Of a stretch of DNA of 34,367 bases, positions 8,658-16,754 are shown one piece after another. The number at the start of each line of letters is the position of its first letter. Position 1 is the first letter of the stretch. This stretch comes from Pseudomonadota bacterium (lineage in GTDB: Bacteria > Pseudomonadota > Gammaproteobacteria > Burkholderiales > Burkholderiaceae_C), in the NCBI GenBank assembly GCA_018240985.1, contig JAFEER010000275.1:1-34367 (forward strand), given 5' to 3'. The position numbers and the translations under genes are program-made. A model generated the notes under the pieces. The model worked only from the letters and a program-made list of their open reading frames with translations. It was not told the origin of the DNA and did not search any database.

Positions 8658-9725
8658 ATGAGCCATCAGCTCACCATTGAACCCCTGGGCCAGGTGATCG
8701 AGGTCGAGGAGGGCCAGACCATCCTCGACGCGAGCCTGCGCGCCGGCATCTACCTGCCGCATGCCTGCTGCCACGGCCTGTGCGGCACCTGCAAGATCCA
8801 GGTCACCGACGGCGACATCGAGCATGGCGAGGCCAGCGGCTTTGCGCTCATGGACTACGAGCGCGAGGAAGGCCTGTGCCTGGCCTGCTGCGCCACGCTG
8901 GAGTCCGACGTCGTCATCGAGGCCGACATCGAGGAGGAGCCCGACGCGCTGAACCTGCCGGTGCAGGACTTCGCGGGCCGGGTGGCGCGCATCGAAGACC
9001 TCACGCCCACCATCAAGGGCCTGTGGATAGAGCTGGACGCGCCCATCACCTTCCAGGCGGGCCAGTACATCAACCTGCACATACCGGGAGAGAGCCAGGC
9101 GCGCGCCTTCTCCATCGCCAGCGCACCCGCCCAGTCGCATGAGATCGAGCTCAACATCCGCCTGGTTCCGGGCGGCACGGGCACGGCCTGGGTGCACAAC
9201 CAGCTCCGGGCCGGCGAGCGCGTGCAGCTGTCCGGCCCCTACGGACGCTTCTTCGTGCGCCAGAGCGCGCACGACAAGGACAAGCTGGGCTATCTGCTGC
9301 TGGCCGGCGGCTCGGGCCTGTCGAGTCCGCGCTCCATGGTGCTGGATCTGCTGGCCGCGGGCGTTGACAAACCCATCACCCTGGTCAACGGTGCGCGCAG
9401 CCGCGATGAGCTCTACCACCACGAGGAGTTCGAGCGCCTGGCCGCCGAGCACCCGCAGTTCACCTATGTGGCGGCGCTCTCGGGCGAGGCCGAAGGCAGC
9501 GACTGGCAGGGCGCACGCGGTTTTGTGCACGACGCCGCCAAGGCACACTTCAACAACGACTTCCGCGGCCACAAGGCCTATCTGTGCGGCCCGCCGATGA
9601 TGATCGATGCCTGCATCACCACGCTGATGCAGGGGCGCCTGTTCGAGCGCGACATCTATACCGAGAAGTTCATCAGCGCCGCCGATGCGCAGCAGGTGCG
9701 CAGTCCGCTGTTCAAGAAGATTTGA
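8658..9725 (+). CDS. dmpP: Phenol hydroxylase reductase DmpP (P5)
   Basis: A 355-aa NADH oxidoreductase. The N-terminal plant-type [2Fe-2S] domain has ligands in CCHGLCGTC plus a later Cys (about C37, C42, C45 and C77). A flavin domain follows (ARAFSIAS), then a nucleotide-binding domain (LLAGGSGLSSPRSM, and YLCGPPMMID near the end). It passes electrons from NADH through FAD and the cluster to the DmpN diiron site. It is last in the hydroxylase operon and converges on the LysR gene 30 bp away. The first codons lie just after the hairpin repeat, and no strong Shine-Dalgarno sequence is visible. Confidence 0.95.
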   Translation: MSHQLTIEPLGQVIEVEEGQTILDASLRAGIYLPHACCHGLCGTCKIQVTDGDIEHGEASGFALMDYEREEGLCLACCATLESDVVIEADIEEEPDALNLPVQDFAGRVARIEDLTPTIKGLWIELDAPITFQAGQYINLHIPGESQARAFSIASAPAQSHEIELNIRLVPGGTGTAWVHNQLRAGERVQLSGPYGRFFVRQSAHDKDKLGYLLLAGGSGLSSPRSMVLDLLAAGVDKPITLVNGARSRDELYHHEEFERLAAEHPQFTYVAALSGEAEGSDWQGARGFVHDAAKAHFNNDFRGHKAYLCGPPMMIDACITTLMQGRLFERDIYTEKFISAADAQQVRSPLFKKI

Positions 9726-9755
9726 ACCGTGCCCGCGCTGCGCCCCTATCGGTGC

Positions 9756-10667
9756 TCAACCCGCGCGCACCTGGGGCGTGGCGGCAAACGTCTGCACCAC
9801 GTCCAGAAAGGCGCGCAGCACGGGCGAGGCATCGCCCTTGCGGTACAGGCAGCTCAGCTCCAGATCCTTGAGCTGGTGGCTGTGCAGCGGCCGGAAGGTC
9901 ACCCCTGGCAGGCGCAGATTGGTGGCCGATTGCGTGGTGATGGCCGCGCCAAAGCCTGCCGAGACCAGGGCCACGGCGGTCAGCACATCCTCCACCTCCT
10001 GCTCCACGCGCAGCGGCACGCCCTCGGCGCGAAAGACGTCGCTCACTTCCTGCGCCAGGCCGCGCATCGGCTCGTTGGGGTAGAGGATCAGCGGCACGCC
10101 CGCGAGATCCTGGATGCCAAGGGACGGGCGTACCGCCAGGGAGTCGGACGCCGCAATGGCCACCATCAGCGGCTCGCGCAGCACCGTCTCGACGGCGATG
10201 TCTGCTGCTTCGGGCACCAGCCGGTTGAAGCCCACCGTGATGCGGCGCTCGCGCAGCGCCTGCAGCTGCTCGGTCTTGGTCAGGTTGTGCAGCACGATCT
10301 TCACCTCGGGGCGGGCCTGGTGAAAGCGCGCCAGGATGCGCGGGATCACGTCCAGCACGCCGGAGCCGAACAAGCCCACGTCCAGCCGCCCGAGCAGGCC
10401 CTGGCCGGCCAGGCGCGTGCGCTCGGCCGCTTGCTGCGCCAGCGCCAGCAGGTTGGTGGCCTCCTCCAGCAGCGTGCGGCCGGCCTCGGTCAGCGTCATG
10501 CCCTTGGGCGTGCGCAGAAACAGCGGCACGCCGAGGCTTTCCTCCAACGCCTGGATGTGCCGCGTCAGCGGCGGCTGCGACAGGTGCAGGCGGGCGGCGG
10601 CGCGGCCGACATGGCCCTCCTCGGCCACGACGAGAAAATGGCGCATGTCACGCAGATCCAGATCCAT
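9756..10667 (-). CDS. LysR-type regulator of the meta-cleavage genes (AphT-like)
   Basis: A 303-aa protein starting MDLDLRDMRHFLVVAEEGHV. The winged HTH spans about 4-63 (GRAAARLHLSQPPLTRHIQALEE), and the effector domain runs from about 90 to 295, as in CatR/BenM-type regulators. The frame is open far upstream, but that part is antisense to the ABM gene, so I use this ATG. The gene is divergent from 10845, and the space between holds an AT-rich motif repeated before the ferredoxin gene. In Comamonas testosteroni a LysR gene (aphT) likewise precedes the lower phenol genes. I infer control of the meta-cleavage block. The effector is probably a pathway intermediate but is unknown. Confidence 0.88.
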   Translation of the reverse strand: MDLDLRDMRHFLVVAEEGHVGRAAARLHLSQPPLTRHIQALEESLGVPLFLRTPKGMTLTEAGRTLLEEATNLLALAQQAAERTRLAGQGLLGRLDVGLFGSGVLDVIPRILARFHQARPEVKIVLHNLTKTEQLQALRERRITVGFNRLVPEAADIAVETVLREPLMVAIAASDSLAVRPSLGIQDLAGVPLILYPNEPMRGLAQEVSDVFRAEGVPLRVEQEVEDVLTAVALVSAGFGAAITTQSATNLRLPGVTFRPLHSHQLKDLELSCLYRKGDASPVLRAFLDVVQTFAATPQVRAG

Positions 10668-10715
10668 GGTGTTGCTCCGGCACGGGGGTTGATGCGCAAA
10701 TAGTATCAAGCGTAA

Positions 10716-10757
10716 AGAAAAATGGTATTTGACGGTATCGGAATGTCCGCATATCGT
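10716..10757 (+). promoter_or_regulatory. LysR-type operator/promoter module, copy 1
   Basis: AGAAAAATGGTATTTGACGG at 10716 is repeated with one change at 11489. It contains GGTAT-N6-GGTAT. A -35-like TTGACG (10729-10734) is 17 bp from TATCGT (10752-10757). It points to the ABM gene and backs onto the LysR start, the usual place for autoregulation. Promoter activity is inferred from the repeat and the spacing. Confidence 0.55.
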
Positions 10758-10844
10758 TGCCGGCAAACGCCAGATCCCCGGCGCGCAGCCTGGGCGCCAC
10801 GGGATCGCAGTCGATGTGCCCAGACAACCCAACGGATCAATGCG

Positions 10845-11438
10845 ATGGATGCCCCAGCCCCAGTGAATGCCCCCGCTGCCCCCCGACGTGCCGTGACCGT
10901 ATTGATCACGCGCCGTGTGCTGCCCGCAGCCGTGCCCGGGTTCGAAGCGGCGATGCAGGGCATGCTGACCGCGGCCGAAGGCTTTGCCGGCCACCTGGGC
11001 GGGCAGTTGATACCGCCGCAAGACGCGGATGATGACGGCGCGCCCTTGCTCTACCACGTCGTGTTCGCCTTCGACAGCGAACCTCACCTGGCCGCCTGGC
11101 AGTCGTCGGCCGAGCGCACGCACTGGCTGGAACAGGTGCTGCCGCACACCGTGGGCGAGCAGCAGCTGCATCGCGTCAGCGGCCTGGATTACTGGTTTGC
11201 CGCACCCGGCAGCACCACCCGCAGCGCGCCGCCGCGCTGGAAGGTGGCGGTGGTCACCTGGCTGGGCATTTTCCCGACCGTGCTGCTGTTGTTCGTGACC
11301 GTCGGGCAGCTGCTGGCGCATTGGCCGCTGGCGCCGCGCGTGGCCGTGATCACCATCCTGGTGGTGGTGCTCATGACCTGGGTGGTGGCACCGCGCATGA
11401 CGCGCTGGCTCAATCCCTGGCTGCACGCCAGCCGCTGA
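10845..11438 (+). CDS. ABM-domain protein with two C-terminal membrane segments (COG3224-like)
   Basis: A 197-aa protein. Residues about 15-115 look like an antibiotic-biosynthesis-monooxygenase ferredoxin-like domain (VTVLITRRVLPAAVPGFEAA, then GAPLLYHVVFAFDSEPHLAAW and W-L-E). Two hydrophobic helices follow, near 135-157 and 164-185, with the segments TWLGIFPTVLLLFVTVGQLL and VAVITILVVVLMTWVVAP. The start chosen is MDAPAPVNAP; the upstream open part is promoter DNA. No reaction is known for this membrane-anchored ABM type. It sits between two copies of the same promoter module, so it may be co-induced with the meta-cleavage operon. A role in quinone or reactive-intermediate handling is only a guess. 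Confidence 0.75.
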   Translation: MDAPAPVNAPAAPRRAVTVLITRRVLPAAVPGFEAAMQGMLTAAEGFAGHLGGQLIPPQDADDDGAPLLYHVVFAFDSEPHLAAWQSSAERTHWLEQVLPHTVGEQQLHRVSGLDYWFAAPGSTTRSAPPRWKVAVVTWLGIFPTVLLLFVTVGQLLAHWPLAPRVAVITILVVVLMTWVVAPRMTRWLNPWLHASR

Positions 11439-11462
11439 CGCCGCTGCCCGATTCGTGCAATT

Positions 11463-11530
11463 CAATACCGAGACAGCATCAACAAATCAGAAAAATGGTA
11501 TTGGACGGTATTGATACGCAGCTGTATCGT
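11463..11530 (+). promoter_or_regulatory. LysR-type operator/promoter module, copy 2, before the ferredoxin-catechol dioxygenase operon
   Basis: AGAAAAATGGTATTGGACGG at 11489 repeats the 10716 module, and TGGACG (11502-11507) is again 17 bp from TATCGT (11525-11530). CAATACCG at 11463-11470 and CGGTATTG at 11507-11514 form a perfect inverted pair, as expected for paired LysR sites. The ferredoxin GTG is about 60 bp downstream of the probable start of transcription. Confidence 0.6.
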
Positions 11531-11595
11531 GCGCCCGCATAACACAAACTGCGGCGCCCTGCTGGGCAGAGGTCATTGCGAAGGAGACAAACACC

Positions 11596-11946
11596 GTGCA
11601 GAAATTCGAGATTTGCATCGATGACACCGGCGAGCACTACAGCTGCGCCGCCAGCCGTTCCGTGCTTGAAGGCATGGAAGCGCTGGGCAAGAAAGGCATA
11701 CCCGTGGGCTGCCGCCAGGGTGGCTGCGGCGTGTGCAAGGTGCAGGTCAATGCGGGCAGCTACACCAAGCGCGTCATGAGCCGTGCCCACATCAGTGCCG
11801 AAGAGGAGGCCAGTGGCTGCGTGCTGTCCTGCCGCATCCATCCGACCAGCGATCTGCGCGTCAGCGTCATCGGCGCCATGAAGAAAAACGTATGCCGCCA
11901 GGGGACGGTATTTTTTCCCCCCCAACCCATGAACCAACCAACGTAA
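11596..11946 (+). CDS. dmpQ: Plant-type [2Fe-2S] ferredoxin, DmpQ/XylT type
   Basis: A 116-aa protein starting at a GTG with a good AAGGAGA seven bases or so upstream. The cluster ligands are C39, C44, C47 and C79 (CRQGGCGVC, then CVLSC), the CX4CX2C pattern. Ferredoxins of this group re-reduce the oxidised iron of catechol 2,3-dioxygenase, keeping it active on alkylcatechols. The gene is 12 bp before the dioxygenase gene, which fits. The last 15 or so residues (QGTVFFPPQPMNQPT) look unlike the family and are encoded over a T6C7 tract at 11911-11923, so slippage or recent change at the C-terminus is possible. Confidence 0.9.
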   Translation: MQKFEICIDDTGEHYSCAASRSVLEGMEALGKKGIPVGCRQGGCGVCKVQVNAGSYTKRVMSRAHISAEEEASGCVLSCRIHPTSDLRVSVIGAMKKNVCRQGTVFFPPQPMNQPT

Positions 11947-11958
11947 AGGAGACAACTC

Positions 11959-12885
11959 ATGGCAATGACAGGTGTTTTACGCCCAGGGCACGCACAGATC
12001 CGCGTGCTGGATCTGGAAGAATCGGTGAAGTGGTACACCGACGTCATGGGCCTCTTGCCCATGGGCCGCGACGCGCAGGGCCGCGCGTATTTCAAGACCC
12101 GCGCCGAGCGCGATCACAACAGCGTGGTGCTGCGCCAGTCCGATCAGGCCGGCATCGACTTCTTCGCCTTCAAAGTACTCGACGACGCCACGCTGGCCGA
12201 CTTCGAGCGCAAGCTGCAGGCCTATGGGGTGAAGACCGAGCGCATTCCCGCCGGTGATCTGCTGGAGACCGGCGAGCGCGTGCGCTTCCAGATCCCCACG
12301 GGCCACACCATCGAGCTGTATGCGCACAAGACCGCCGTGGGCAGCACCACCGGCTGCAACGACCCCGAGGTGGACGTGATCGACGGCCCCGGCCTGCGCC
12401 CCATCCGCATGGATCACTGCCTGCTCTACGGCGGCGACGTCGATGGCAACGTCAAGCTGTTCACCGAGGTGCTGGGCTTTACCCTGGTCGAGCGCGTGAA
12501 GCTGGAAGACGGCAAGACCGACCTGGGCGTGTGGCTGACCTGCAGCGCCAAGGCGCATGACATCGCCTTCGTGCGCCACTCCGAGGACGGCAAGTTCCAC
12601 CACCTGTCGTTCCAGATGCCGAGCTGGGAGAGCGTGCTGCGCGCTGCCGACATCATGAGCATCCAGCGCGTCTCGATCGACATCGGCCCCACGCGCCACG
12701 GCGTCACCCAGGGCACGACGATCTACTTCTTCGACCCCAGCGGCAACCGGCTCGAAACCTTCTCGGGCGGCTACGACCATTACCCCGACATGCAGCACAT
12801 CACCTGGAGCTGGGAGCATGTCGGGCGCGGCATCTTCTACCATGACCGCAAGCTCAACAACGCCTTCCTGAGCGTGGTGACCTGA
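11959..12885 (+). CDS. dmpB: Catechol 2,3-dioxygenase (extradiol, type I)
   Basis: A 308-aa two-domain vicinal-oxygen-chelate protein, the normal length. The iron ligands are H153 (MDHCLLYGGD), H214 or H215 (FHHLSFQM) and E266 (GNRLETFSGG). H200 and H247, close to the second-shell histidines of XylE, are also present. It opens catechol next to the hydroxyls to give 2-hydroxymuconic semialdehyde. A clear AAAGGAGA precedes the ATG. It follows the ferredoxin by 12 bp and is followed by the GlcG-like gene after one base. Confidence 0.96.
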   Translation: MAMTGVLRPGHAQIRVLDLEESVKWYTDVMGLLPMGRDAQGRAYFKTRAERDHNSVVLRQSDQAGIDFFAFKVLDDATLADFERKLQAYGVKTERIPAGDLLETGERVRFQIPTGHTIELYAHKTAVGSTTGCNDPEVDVIDGPGLRPIRMDHCLLYGGDVDGNVKLFTEVLGFTLVERVKLEDGKTDLGVWLTCSAKAHDIAFVRHSEDGKFHHLSFQMPSWESVLRAADIMSIQRVSIDIGPTRHGVTQGTTIYFFDPSGNRLETFSGGYDHYPDMQHITWSWEHVGRGIFYHDRKLNNAFLSVVT

Positions 12886-12886
12886 C

Positions 12887-13315
12887 ATGGCCCACAGCGT
12901 TGAACAACGCGCCATCACCGCCGAGGCCGCCCATGCAGCGGTGGCCGCGGCGGTGGTCAAGGCGGGCGAGCTGGGCATCCGCATCAACGCGGCGGTGACC
13001 GACGCCTCGGGCGTGCTCACCGCCTTCCTGCGCATGCCCGGTGCCTTTCTGCACTCGGTGGACATCGCCATCGACAAGGCCTACACGGCGGCCGGCTTCG
13101 GCTTTGCCACCAGCCAGTGGGCCGGCGTCCTGCAGGGCGATGAGGCGCTGCGCCTGGGGATGCCCGTGCGCCCGCGCAACGTGGTGTTCGGCGGCGGCCT
13201 GCCGCTGCGCGAGGGTGGCCGGCTGATCGGGGGCATCGGTGTCTCCGGCGGCTCGGCCGAAGAGGATGAAATCTGCGCCCGCGCCGCCATCACGGCCCTG
13301 GGCCTGGACGCATAA
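12887..13315 (+). CDS. GlcG/HbpS-family protein (DUF336)
   Basis: A 142-aa protein spanning one GlcG/HbpS domain: AVVKAGELGIRINAAVTDAS, IDKAYTAAGFGFAT, and the Gly-rich RLIGGIGVSGGSAEEDEICA. No signal peptide is visible, so it is probably cytoplasmic. Members bind haem or cobalamin, or have no known job, and they are often found in aromatic meta-cleavage clusters. It begins one base after the catechol dioxygenase stop, so it is almost surely translated with it. A role in protecting or repairing the oxygen-sensitive ferrous enzyme, or in handling an intermediate, is inference only. Confidence 0.88.
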   Translation: MAHSVEQRAITAEAAHAAVAAAVVKAGELGIRINAAVTDASGVLTAFLRMPGAFLHSVDIAIDKAYTAAGFGFATSQWAGVLQGDEALRLGMPVRPRNVVFGGGLPLREGGRLIGGIGVSGGSAEEDEICARAAITALGLDA

Positions 13316-13336
13316 GAGACAACAAGGATTTTTTCC

Positions 13337-14230
13337 ATGAAGAGCAACAAGATTGCAGCCGCCGTGCTGGCGCTGCTGGGCGGCCTGGCCGCGACCGGCG
13401 CGCAGGCCGACGGCCACTATGTGCCCGGCGTCGAGGGCATGCAGGGCGCCAGCGTGCCGCCCCCGGGCATGTACTACCTGGGCTATCTGGTCAACTACAG
13501 CATCGACGACTTTCGCGCCCCCGGCAGCAGCAACAACCTGCCCGGCCACAACCGCGGCACGGTCACGGCGCTGGCCAACCGCTTCGTCTGGGTGACGAAC
13601 TACACATTGCTCGGCGCCAACTACGGCGTCGAGGCCATCGTGCCGCTGATGCGCACCTCGCTCACCATCAACGCGGCCGGCATCTCCGACAGCCGCAGCG
13701 GCGTGGGCGACGTCTACCTGGGCCCGCTGGTGCTCGGCTGGCACGGGCCGCAGTGGGACGCCGTGGCCGCCGCCGGCATGTGGTTCGACACCGCCAGCAC
13801 CAGCCACCCGGCATCGCCAGGCAAGGGCTTCAAGAGCACCATGCTCACCGGCGGCCTGACCTATTACTTCGACGGTGCCAAGACGATCTCGGGCGCGGCC
13901 CTGATGCGCTACGAATTCAACGGCCGCAACAGCGCCGGCATGCGCCCCGGCGACCAGCTGACGCTGGAATGGGGCCTGGGCAAGTCGTTCGGCGCGGTCT
14001 CGGCCGGCCTGGTGGGCTATAGCCAGTGGCAGACCACGAACGACGACGGCACCGGCGCCAGCAGCAACAAAGCCGCACGCCACGCCGTGGGCGCGGAGCT
14101 GGTCTATCCTATTGCCGGCGCGGGTGTGTTCCTCAAGGGCGCGGTCTACAAGGAGGTCAGCGCCAAGGCCGGCACGGGCCCGCAGCCCAAGGGCTCGCTG
14201 GTGCGCTTCTCGCTGGTCAAGGCGTTCTAA
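13337..14230 (+). CDS. Outer-membrane channel-like protein, phenol MetA-pathway family (SphA/PF13557 type)
   Basis: A 297-aa protein with a signal peptide (about 1-24, cleavage after AQA), many short alternating strands and a terminal Phe (SLVKAF), as in outer-membrane beta-barrels. GISDSRSGVGDVYLGPLVLG and GGLTYYFDGAKTISGAALMRYEFNG are typical of the family tied to meta-pathway phenol degradation and hydrophobic compound uptake. Starting with MKSNKIAAAV behind AAGGA, it lies 21 bp after the GlcG-like gene. It probably admits phenol or related aromatics through the outer membrane. A strong hairpin follows before dmpC. Confidence 0.85.
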   Translation: MKSNKIAAAVLALLGGLAATGAQADGHYVPGVEGMQGASVPPPGMYYLGYLVNYSIDDFRAPGSSNNLPGHNRGTVTALANRFVWVTNYTLLGANYGVEAIVPLMRTSLTINAAGISDSRSGVGDVYLGPLVLGWHGPQWDAVAAAGMWFDTASTSHPASPGKGFKSTMLTGGLTYYFDGAKTISGAALMRYEFNGRNSAGMRPGDQLTLEWGLGKSFGAVSAGLVGYSQWQTTNDDGTGASSNKAARHAVGAELVYPIAGAGVFLKGAVYKEVSAKAGTGPQPKGSLVRFSLVKAF

Positions 14231-14242
14231 ACCTCTCGCATT

Positions 14243-14266
14243 GCGCCGGCCGGCAACGGCCGGCGC
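14243..14266 (+). other. Intercistronic GC hairpin
   Basis: GCGCCGGCC and GGCCGGCGC form perfect 9-bp arms around GGCAAC. No U-run follows, so this is not a standard intrinsic terminator. Its place between the barrel gene and dmpC suggests mRNA stabilisation or partial attenuation. Confidence 0.6.
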
Positions 14267-14315
14267 GTGCCGGGGCCGCGCAGGTGTTCAACATTTTTCA
14301 TAGCAAGGCAAGGAC

Positions 14316-15776
14316 ATGAAAGAGTTCCTCAATTTCATCAATGGTGAATACGTTCGCAACACCAGCGGCAAGACGTTCAATGACATCAACCCGGTGAACG
14401 GCAGCGTCATCGGCAGCATTTACGAAGCCGGCCAGGCCGAGGTGAACGCGGCCGTGGCGGCCGCCCAGGCCGCGCTCAAGGGCGACTGGGGGCGCCTGTC
14501 GGTGGCAGAGCGCTGCAAGCTGCTCGACGCCGTGGCGCTGGAGATCAACCGCCGCTTCGACGACTTCCTGCAGGCCGAGATCGCCGACACAGGCAAGCCG
14601 CACCACCTCGCGTCGCATGTCGATATTCCGCGCGGCGCGGCCAACTTCCAGATTTTCATCGACACCATCAAGAGCACGGCCACCGAGTCGTTCAACATGC
14701 GCACGCCCGACGGCAAGGCGGCGCTGTCCTACGGCGTGCGCGTGCCGCGCGGCGTCATCGCCGTGGTCTGTCCATGGAACCTGCCGCTCTTGCTGATGAC
14801 CTGGAAGGTCGGCCCGGCGCTGGCCTGCGGCAACACCGTGGTCGTGAAGCCCAGCGAGGAAACCCCCGCCACCGCCACGCTGCTGGGCGAGGTGATGAAC
14901 ACCGTGGGCATGCCCAAGGGCGTGTACAACGTGGTGCACGGCTTCGGCCCCGGCTCGGCCGGTGAATTCCTGACCCAGCACCCGGGCGTCAACGGCATCA
15001 CCTTCACCGGCGAGACGCGCACCGGCAGCGCCATCATGAAGGCCGCCGCCGACGGCGTGCGCCCGGTGTCGCTGGAGATGGGCGGCAAGAACGCCGCCGT
15101 GGTGTTTGCCGACTGCAACTTCCAGGTGGCCGTGGACACGCTCACGCGCTCCTGCTTCGAGAACGCCGGCCAGGTCTGCCTGGGCACCGAGCGCGTGTAC
15201 GTCGAGCGCCCGATCTTCGAAAAGCTCGTCGCCGCCTTGAAGGAGCGCGCCGAGGGCATGAAGCCCGGCCTGCCGTTCGACAAGGACACCAAGATCGGCC
15301 CGCTGATCAGCAAGAAGCACCAGGCCAAGGTGCTGGGCCTGTACCAGAAGGCCAAGGAGGAGGGCGCCACCATCGTCACCGGCGGCGGCATCCCCGACAT
15401 GCCGGGCGAGCTGCAGGACGGCTCCTGGGTGCAGCCCACCATCTGGACTGGCCTGCCCGAAACCGCCACCGTGGTGACGGAAGAAATCTTCGGCCCCTGC
15501 TGCCACATCAGCCCCTTCGATACCGAGGAGGAAGTGCTGGACAAGGTCAACGCCAACCGCTACGGCCTGGCCACGGCCGTGTTCACGCAGGATCTCTCGC
15601 GCGCCAACCGCCTGGCGCACCAGATCGAGGTCGGCCTGTGCTGGATCAACGCCTGGTTCCTGCGCGACCTGCGCACGCCCTTCGGCGGCTCCAAGCAGTC
15701 CGGCATCGGCCGCGAGGGCGGCGTGCACTCGCTGGAGTTCTATACCGAGCTGCGCAACGTGATGGTGAAGTTTTAA
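14316..15776 (+). CDS. dmpC: 2-hydroxymuconic semialdehyde dehydrogenase DmpC
   Basis: A 486-aa aldehyde dehydrogenase of normal length. Catalytic residues are C288 (GQVCLGTER), E254 (SLEMGGKN) and N155 (CPWNLP), and K178 (VVKPSEE) is the cofactor lysine. FTGETRTGS is the NAD motif. It oxidises 2-hydroxymuconic semialdehyde to 2-hydroxymuconate, the first step of the oxidative (4-oxalocrotonate) branch, suited to unsubstituted catechol. AAGGACATG gives a sound start. It is 85 bp after the barrel gene and 73 bp before dmpD. Confidence 0.95.
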   Translation: MKEFLNFINGEYVRNTSGKTFNDINPVNGSVIGSIYEAGQAEVNAAVAAAQAALKGDWGRLSVAERCKLLDAVALEINRRFDDFLQAEIADTGKPHHLASHVDIPRGAANFQIFIDTIKSTATESFNMRTPDGKAALSYGVRVPRGVIAVVCPWNLPLLLMTWKVGPALACGNTVVVKPSEETPATATLLGEVMNTVGMPKGVYNVVHGFGPGSAGEFLTQHPGVNGITFTGETRTGSAIMKAAADGVRPVSLEMGGKNAAVVFADCNFQVAVDTLTRSCFENAGQVCLGTERVYVERPIFEKLVAALKERAEGMKPGLPFDKDTKIGPLISKKHQAKVLGLYQKAKEEGATIVTGGGIPDMPGELQDGSWVQPTIWTGLPETATVVTEEIFGPCCHISPFDTEEEVLDKVNANRYGLATAVFTQDLSRANRLAHQIEVGLCWINAWFLRDLRTPFGGSKQSGIGREGGVHSLEFYTELRNVMVKF

Positions 15777-15777
15777 G

Positions 15778-15828
15778 CTAAATCACCTTCTAGCCCTTGC
15801 CAGTAAAGCGCAAAAGGCTCTCATAACA
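15778..15828. repeat. Degenerate palindromic repeat before dmpD
   Basis: Read on the minus strand this stretch is GAGAGCCTTTTGCGCTTTAC followed by GGCAAGGGCTAGAAGG, a diverged member of the GATAGCTG..GCGCTT..AAGCGCTAGA family seen at 26291 and 30763. It ends just before the dmpD ribosome binding site. Confidence 0.45.
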
Positions 15829-15849
15829 ATAGTAAGGAAACAGTCCCCG

Positions 15850-16716
15850 ATGAGCGCCACCCCCGCCAACCCCGAGATCGGCCAGAGCATTGATGCCGCG
15901 GGCATTCGCACCAACTACCACGACAGTGGTGGCCAGGGTGCGCCCGTGCTGCTTATCCACGGCTCGGGGCCGGGTGTGTCGGCCTGGGCCAACTGGCGCC
16001 TGGTGATGCCGGCGCTGGCGCAGCACGCCCGGGTGATCGCGCCCGACATGGTGGGCTTTGGCTATTCCGAACGCCCCGCAGGCCTTGCCTACGGCATGGA
16101 CGCCTGGGTGCGTCAGGCCGTGGGCCTGCTTGACGCTCTGGGCATTGCGCGCACCGACCTGGTGGGCAACTCGTTTGGCGGCGGCCTGGCCTTGGCGCTG
16201 GCCATTCGCCACCCCGAGCGCGTGCGCCGCCTGGTGTTGATGGGCAGCGTGGGCGTGCCCTTTGCCATTACCGAGGGGCTGGATGCCGTGTGGGGCTACA
16301 CCCCGTCGGTGGAGAACATGCGCGCCATCATGGACTACTTCGCCTTCAATCAGGGCCTGATGAGCGACGACCTGGCGCGCCTGCGCTACGAGGCTAGCGC
16401 CCGCCCCGGCGTGCAGGAATCCTACGCAGCGATGTTCCCCGCGCCGCGCCAGCGCTGGGTGGACGCCATGGCCAGTGCCGAGGCCGACATCCGCGCCCTG
16501 CCGCACGAAACCCTGGTCATCCATGGCCGGGAAGACCGGGTGATCCCGCTGGACAACGCCTACACCCTGGCCGACTGGCTGCCGCGCGCGCAACTGCACG
16601 TCTATGGCCGCTGCGGCCACTGGACGCAGATCGAACACGCCGCGCGCTTTGCCCGTCTGGTGGGTGACTTCCTCACCGAAGCCCGGCCCGATGAGCCGCT
16701 GCCCCTGCAGCCCTGA
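15850..16716 (+). CDS. dmpD: 2-hydroxymuconic semialdehyde hydrolase DmpD
   Basis: A 288-aa alpha/beta hydrolase with an intact triad: S108 (GNSFGGG), D229 (GREDRVIP) and H257 (CGHWTQIE). HGSGPGVSAWANW is the oxyanion-side motif typical of meta-cleavage product hydrolases. It splits 2-hydroxymuconic semialdehyde to formate and 2-hydroxypent-2,4-dienoate, the hydrolytic branch, which also takes ketones made from 3-methylcatechol. Having it together with dmpC, dmpH and dmpI means both branches are coded here. AGTAAGGA lies before the ATG. Confidence 0.94.
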   Translation: MSATPANPEIGQSIDAAGIRTNYHDSGGQGAPVLLIHGSGPGVSAWANWRLVMPALAQHARVIAPDMVGFGYSERPAGLAYGMDAWVRQAVGLLDALGIARTDLVGNSFGGGLALALAIRHPERVRRLVLMGSVGVPFAITEGLDAVWGYTPSVENMRAIMDYFAFNQGLMSDDLARLRYEASARPGVQESYAAMFPAPRQRWVDAMASAEADIRALPHETLVIHGREDRVIPLDNAYTLADWLPRAQLHVYGRCGHWTQIEHAARFARLVGDFLTEARPDEPLPLQP

Positions 16717-16754
16717 CCGTTTTTTTCTGAACACCCTCGCAAAAGGACTTTCCC

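Noticed and set aside
14298-15728. 476-codon minus-strand open frame
   Set aside because: Complement of dmpC, whose catalytic residues are all present on the plus strand.
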